Both the position numbers and the translations under genes were made by a program. Shown piece by piece: positions 8,665 to 11,957 of a DNA stretch of 11,957 bases. The stretch covers positions 1-11,957 of the forward strand of contig CAJVPP010003331.1 in NCBI GenBank assembly GCA_910592005.1, given 5' to 3'. The DNA is from Funneliformis mosseae (lineage: Eukaryota; Glomeromycota; Glomeromycetes; Glomerales; Glomeraceae). Every line of letters begins with the position of its first letter. The stretch's first letter is position 1. The notes below the pieces were generated by a model, which saw only the letters and a program-made list of their open reading frames with translations, was not told where the DNA came from and did no database searches.

Positions 8665-8718
8665 ATTAAATTAAATAATAATCTAATAATGTTACATTAA
8701 ACTATTATTTAATTTAAT
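8665..8718. repeat. 16-bp perfect inverted repeat
   Basis: ATTAAATTAAATAATA (8665-8680) pairs exactly with TATTATTTAATTTAAT (8703-8718) across 22 nt. Overlapping it, ATCTAATAAT followed by ACATTA occurs twice (about 8681 and 8720) as a direct repeat. No flanking duplication defines it as an insertion. Confidence 0.6.
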
Positions 8719-8993
8719 CATCTAATAATAACATTATAATTAAAACTTCAAAAATCATGTTAGTTTTTTTAATAAAAATAAGATTTATTAATTAGTTAAA
8801 ATTTTATGTGTTTAAATAAACTTTATTTAATTATTAAATTTTTATATATTATAATATTATAAAATTAAATAAGCTTTTTTTAGATTATAAATAAATTTTA
8901 TATTTTAAATAAATTATTTCATTTTTTTTTCTTTTCTCAAAAGTAAAATTATGCATTTTAAAGAATATTACAGAAATGTTATAAAATAGTAAT
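8719..8993. other. AT-rich stretch up to the fold-back element
   Basis: Nothing recognisable here beyond poly-T runs. It provides the left flank of the element, whose target duplication starts at 8994. Confidence 0.5.
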
Positions 8994-9003
8994 AAATATG
9001 TCT
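8994..9003. repeat. 10-bp target-site duplication, left copy
   Basis: AAATATGTCT lies directly before the left terminal repeat and is repeated without change at 10387-10396. The identity extends one base on each side (12 bases in all), so the boundaries are certain only to about one base. Confidence 0.75.
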
Positions 9004-9015
9004 AGAGTTCTGAAT

Positions 9016-9157
9016 GAGTCAAATCAAGTCAAGTTTAAAAGACCAACTCTATTTGACTCATTTTTTTCGAGTTGAGTCGAGTCAAATTTATTTATAAAAT
9101 CTTTCAATTTGATTTGATTTGAGTTATATAAATTTTAAACTTGACTCAATTTGACTC
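9016..9157. repeat. Left-arm internal inverted repeat (25 bp, 23 matched)
   Basis: The 25 bases at 9016-9040, beginning GAGTCAAAT and ending AAGTTTAAAA, pair with 9133-9157, beginning TTTTAAACTTGACTC, with two mismatches. The left arm alone can therefore form a long hairpin. Further TTGACTC and GAGTC copies lie in its loop. Confidence 0.7.
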
Positions 9158-9212
9158 GACTTGATTTTAACTTGATTCGATTTTGAAAAAAAAATAATAA
9201 AAAAAATAAAAA

Positions 9213-10206
9213 GAATGATTCAGGTTATCGTTCTTCTTAAATGATTTTTTTTATCGTTCAAATCGAACGATTCCTTATCATTCTTCTTGAATGATTTTTT
9301 ATAGTTTAAGTTGAATGATTCCTTATCGTTTAACTTGAATGATTTTTTTATTGTTCAAGTTGAACAATTCCTTATCATTTTTCTTAAACAATTTTTTTAT
9401 ATTTTAAGTTGAATGATTCCTTATTATTCTTCTTGAACGATTTTTTTATCATTCAAGTCGAATGATTTCTTATCATTCTTTTTAAACGATTTTTTATCAT
9501 TTAAGTTAAATGATTCCTTATCATTCTTCTTAAATGATTCTTTATTATTCAAATTGAATGATTCCTTATTGTTCTTCTTGAACGATTTTTTATCATTCAA
9601 GTCAAATGATTTCTTATTGTTCTTCTTGAATGATTTTTTATCGTTCAAGTCGAATGATTCCTTATTGTTCTTCTTGAATGATTCCTTATCATTCTTCTTG
9701 AACAATTCTTTTATTGTTCAAGTCAAACGATTTCTTATCATTCTTCTTGAATGATATTTTTATTGTTCAAGTCAAACAATTCCTTATCATTCAAGTCAAA
9801 CGATTCTTTATCATTCTTCTTGAATGATTTTTTATCATTCAAGTTGAACGATTTCTTATTATTCGACTTGAATGATTTTTTTATCGTTCAAATCAAATGA
9901 TTTCTTATCATTCTTCTTGAACTATTTTTTATCGTTTAAGTCGAACGATTCCTTATCGTTCTTTTTGAATGATTTTTTATTATTTAAGTCAAACGATTCC
10001 TTATCATTCTTCTTGAATGATTTTTTTATTGTTCAAGTCGAACGATTTCTAATTATTCTATTTAGAACAATTTTTTATTGTTTAAGTCAAACAATTTCTT
10101 ATCGCTCTTTTGAACGATTTCTTATCATTCTTCTTAGAATGATTTTTTTATCATTCAAATCGAATGATTTCTTATCAATCTTCTTAGAATGATTTTTTTA
10201 TCGTTC
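9213..10206. repeat. 24-nt hairpin minisatellite, about 40 units
   Basis: Each unit is a 7-nt arm of the ATCATTC type, a 5-nt loop, a complementary arm of the GAATGAT type, and a 5-8 nt T-rich linker. Two loop types, AAGTC-like and TTCTT, mostly alternate, so the higher-order period is 48 nt. The alternation breaks near 9680, 9790 and 10110. About eleven units pair perfectly, and most others differ by one or two transitions or wobble pairs. Because 24 is a multiple of three, long open frames arise on both strands (minus 9424-9705, plus 9554-9754 and 9872-10192), all encoding an 8-residue repeat such as NDKKSFKK or its antisense. Units with one extra T shift the frame. I do not regard these as genes. 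Confidence 0.85.
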
Positions 10207-10246
10207 AAGTCAACTCAAGTCAACTCGAATCAAGTCAAGTTTAAAT

Positions 10247-10276
10247 CAAGTTGAGTTAAATATTTAATTCAACTTG
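10247..10276. repeat. Right-arm hairpin
   Basis: CAAGTTGAGTTAAA (10247-10260) pairs with TTTAATTCAACTTG (10263-10276) at 13 of 14 positions across a 2-nt loop. Nearby, TTGACTCA (10285-10292) pairs perfectly with TGAGTCAA (10301-10308), and ACTCATGAGT (10354-10363) is a perfect palindrome. The right arm is thus a string of small palindromes. Confidence 0.7.
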
Positions 10277-10386
10277 AATTTGGCTTGACTCACAAATTAT
10301 TGAGTCAAAAAAATATAAACTCAACTTAATTTGAACTCAACTTGGCTTATTTGACTCATGAGTTAACTCGACTTGTCTAGAACTCT

Positions 10387-10396
10387 AAATATGTCT
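10387..10396. repeat. 10-bp target-site duplication, right copy
   Basis: AAATATGTCT directly follows the right terminal repeat and is identical to 8994-9003. Confidence 0.75.
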
Positions 10397-10421
10397 AAAT
10401 ACCTTATTAGATAAGTTTCTA

Positions 10422-11012
10422 TATACTAATTTTCTAAATATACTTTTTTCAAATTCTACTTATCTAAATACAAATTTTCTAAATTAGATATTTTATTGAA
10501 AAGTCCAATTTTCTGAATGCTAATTTTCCTAATTCTGATTTTTTAAATAAATATTTTTCTGAATCTAATTTCTTAAATCCTAAAACTAATATTCTGAACA
10601 TTTAATTTTTTTGAATTCTAATATCCTAAAATATTCATATTCTTAAATTCTTATATTTCAAATAGATGTTTTTTTGAATAAATCAAATTTTGACACTTTG
10701 AATGAAATCTGCAATATATAAAAACTGTAAAACTACTACAATAATAAAAGGTTATTATATTTATTTATTATTAATTTAAGAAAGATGATTTAAAAATATA
10801 AATATTTAGAATATTTAAGATTCAAAAAGTTGAATATTTTAGAATTCATAAAATTAGATGTTTAAAAAATAGATATTTTATATAATTCAGAAAATTGGAT
10901 TTTAGAAAATTGATTATCAAAAAATTAGACTCTACAGTAAAATGTTTAGTTAAAAAAATTTGCATTTGAGTAAGTAAAATTTAAAAAAAGGTATATTCAA
11001 AAAATTAGTATA
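10422..11012. mobile_element. Second long inverted-repeat (fold-back, MITE-like) element
   Basis: The outer 95 bases of the left arm, from TATACTAATTTT at 10422, match the reverse complement of 10918-11012 at roughly four fifths of positions. Nearly all differences are transitions. Weaker complementarity continues inward, giving arms of about 230-260 bp around a centre near 10680-10785. Both arms consist of a degenerate ~15-nt motif resembling CTAATTTTCTGAAT. No coding frame is present. The only flanking duplication I can propose is the dinucleotide TA, which is trivial here, so the ends and class are uncertain. It begins 26 bases after the right target duplication of the preceding element. 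Confidence 0.6.
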
Positions 11013-11057
11013 CAGTCAATTGTGATATAATTATCTAAATAGCTAAAATTAACTGTA
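11011..11057. repeat. Small hairpin at the edge of the second element
   Basis: TACAGTCAATT (11011-11021) pairs with AATTAACTGTA (11047-11057) at all but one position, across about 25 nt. It overlaps the right end of the second inverted-repeat element by two bases. It may be chance or a remnant of a nested terminal repeat. Confidence 0.45.
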
Positions 11058-11059
11058 TT

Positions 11060-11957
11060 TACATTTTATTTATGATTTTTTATTTTATTTAATATATTTA
11101 ATGTATTTTATATCTTTTTTTTTAGTTATCTAAAACTATAATCTTTTATTAATATATAGAATTTTTTAAAAATTTAGTGAAGTAAATACTAAAGCATTTA
11201 CTAAATATTGGATAATATCATTAGAAAAATTTTGCATAAAAGTAAGTTTATTAAAAAATAAATTAGTTCAATAATTATTAAAATATATTACTACAATAAA
11301 ATAATAAAATAGTCAAGAATACTTAGTTAATTCTATTTAGATAGTTATTGTAACAATTAGGTAATACTTAATTGACAATTCTATTAAAGGTATAAATATT
11401 TAATAAGAATGTTTTTTTCAAATATTATAAAATGTTTTAATAGAAAAATTAAGTATCTTTTCAATTTTAGCTTATATAAACTTAAAGAATCTGATGTTCT
11501 AACTATTAATGAAATTATTTAGATCTTAATTATCAAAAAATGAATAGTAGTATTCTAAAAAGGTTATTATATCAGATTTTTTTTGAATTATATAATAATA
11601 AACATTTAAATTTAATAATAAAAGAATATTTAATAGGGTTTTAATTAGATTTTAAATCAAAAACTAATCAAAGAGTTAATTTTCTGAATATTTTTCAAAT
11701 AATTTTCAGATATAATTCTATTTTCCAGATATTTTACAGATATAATTATATTTTTCCGAATGTATTCCTTTTTTCTGAATATTTTAAAACATTTTCATTA
11801 TTCATAATATCAAATTTATAACTTAATAATTTATTAATTTTAATTTAAAATTATTTATTTATTAAAAAAATATAAATAACGATAATAAAATACAATAAAA
11901 TACAAATATTTTATAATAAAAAATATACTATTTAATATAATATAAAATATAAAAAGA
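11060..11957. other. AT-rich stretch without genes
   Basis: I find no coding-like frame or bounded element. The only local structures are an AGTAAAT/ATTTACT hairpin at 11181-11202 and a short duplication in which CAGATATAATTCTATTTTCC (11707-11726) recurs with small changes at 11737-11757, a 30-bp step. The last 150 bases are almost purely A and T. Confidence 0.5.

Larger units (their letters stand above)
9004..10386. mobile_element. Non-autonomous fold-back/MULE-like element with hairpin minisatellite core
   Basis: The ends are perfect 8-bp inverted repeats, AGAGTTCT (9004-9011) and AGAACTCT (10379-10386), bordered by a perfect 10-bp target duplication. Beyond an 18-nt indel the ends also share ATGAGTCAAAT (9014-9024, and inverted at 10349-10359). 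The arms, about 9004-9180 and 10207-10386, are packed with GAGTCAA/TTGACTC and CAAGTCGA-type motifs in both orientations, so they can fold on themselves and on each other. Between them lies a minisatellite. No transposase-like frame exists inside, so the element must have been moved in trans. A 9-11 bp duplication with inverted termini is typical of Mutator-like elements, and compound arms are typical of fold-back elements. Family assignment is inference. A perfect target duplication next to heavily varied internal repeats suggests the insertion is younger than the array's divergence. Confidence 0.75.

Noticed and set aside
9424..9705. 93-codon minus-strand frame with lysine- and asparagine-rich repeats
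   Set aside because: It is a translation of the 24-nt hairpin minisatellite. The frame ends where linker length changes, and the opposite strand is equally open.
9872..10192. 106-codon plus-strand frame (and 66 codons at 9554-9754) with hydrophobic repeats that could suggest membrane segments
   Set aside because: Same minisatellite read on the other strand; the FLSFFLN-type pattern comes from the T-rich repeat, not from a membrane protein.
9213..10206. CRISPR-like array of repeats and spacers
   Set aside because: The 24-nt units are continuous and degenerate, with no unique spacers and no cas genes, and they lie inside a eukaryotic-type transposon.
9213..10206. Compensatory covariation proving a selected RNA structure
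   Set aside because: Matched pairs are only modestly above the independent expectation by my count, and all states are explained by CpG to TpG or CpA changes.

Overview
This is a very AT-rich window that looks eukaryotic. It has long poly-A and poly-T tracts, polypyrimidine-AG and GTAAGT splice-like borders, a solo-LTR-like insertion and fold-back repeats. I found no intact protein gene, tRNA, rRNA, CRISPR array or bacterial-style operon. The style (AT-rich intergenic DNA, decayed N/K/I-rich intron-containing genes, dispersed GAGTCAAG-type repeats) fits an AT-rich fungal genome, with arbuscular mycorrhizal Glomeromycotina as my best but unproven guess. Other AT-rich eukaryotes remain possible.

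Layout. 1-1290: low-complexity DNA with a poly-A tract, a short inverted repeat and a CAGATT hexamer repeat. 1291-1430: a purine-rich, C-poor block. 1568-1880: three exon-like modules in T-rich DNA. 2107-2359: a probable solo LTR with a TTTAA target duplication. 2365-3185: AT-rich DNA with weak coding-like scraps. 3190-3890: a tandem array of roughly 105-bp modules, each resembling a tiny exon between splice sites. 4384-5969: a decayed minus-strand gene with at least two recognisable introns. 5971-6351: a three-copy tandem repeat with an internal palindrome. 6801-8302: a second, more decayed minus-strand coding remnant that shares one motif with the first. 8385-8718: a 74-bp duplication and a 16-bp palindrome.

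The outstanding structure is at 9004-10386. It is a complete non-autonomous transposon-like element with 8-bp terminal inverted repeats and a perfect 10-bp target duplication. Its arms are rich in GAGTCAA/TTGACTC motifs, and its core is about 1 kb of a 24-nt minisatellite. Each 24-nt unit is a 7-bp hairpin, with two loop types alternating. Variation between units lies mostly at CpG sites and looks like CpG decay on both strands. A second long inverted-repeat element (10422-11012) starts 26 bases after this element's right target duplication. The last 900 bases hold nothing recognisable beyond a small 30-bp repeat.

Nothing here shows genes working together. The window reads as a repeat-rich graveyard between functional loci. 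All counts and alignments were done by eye.
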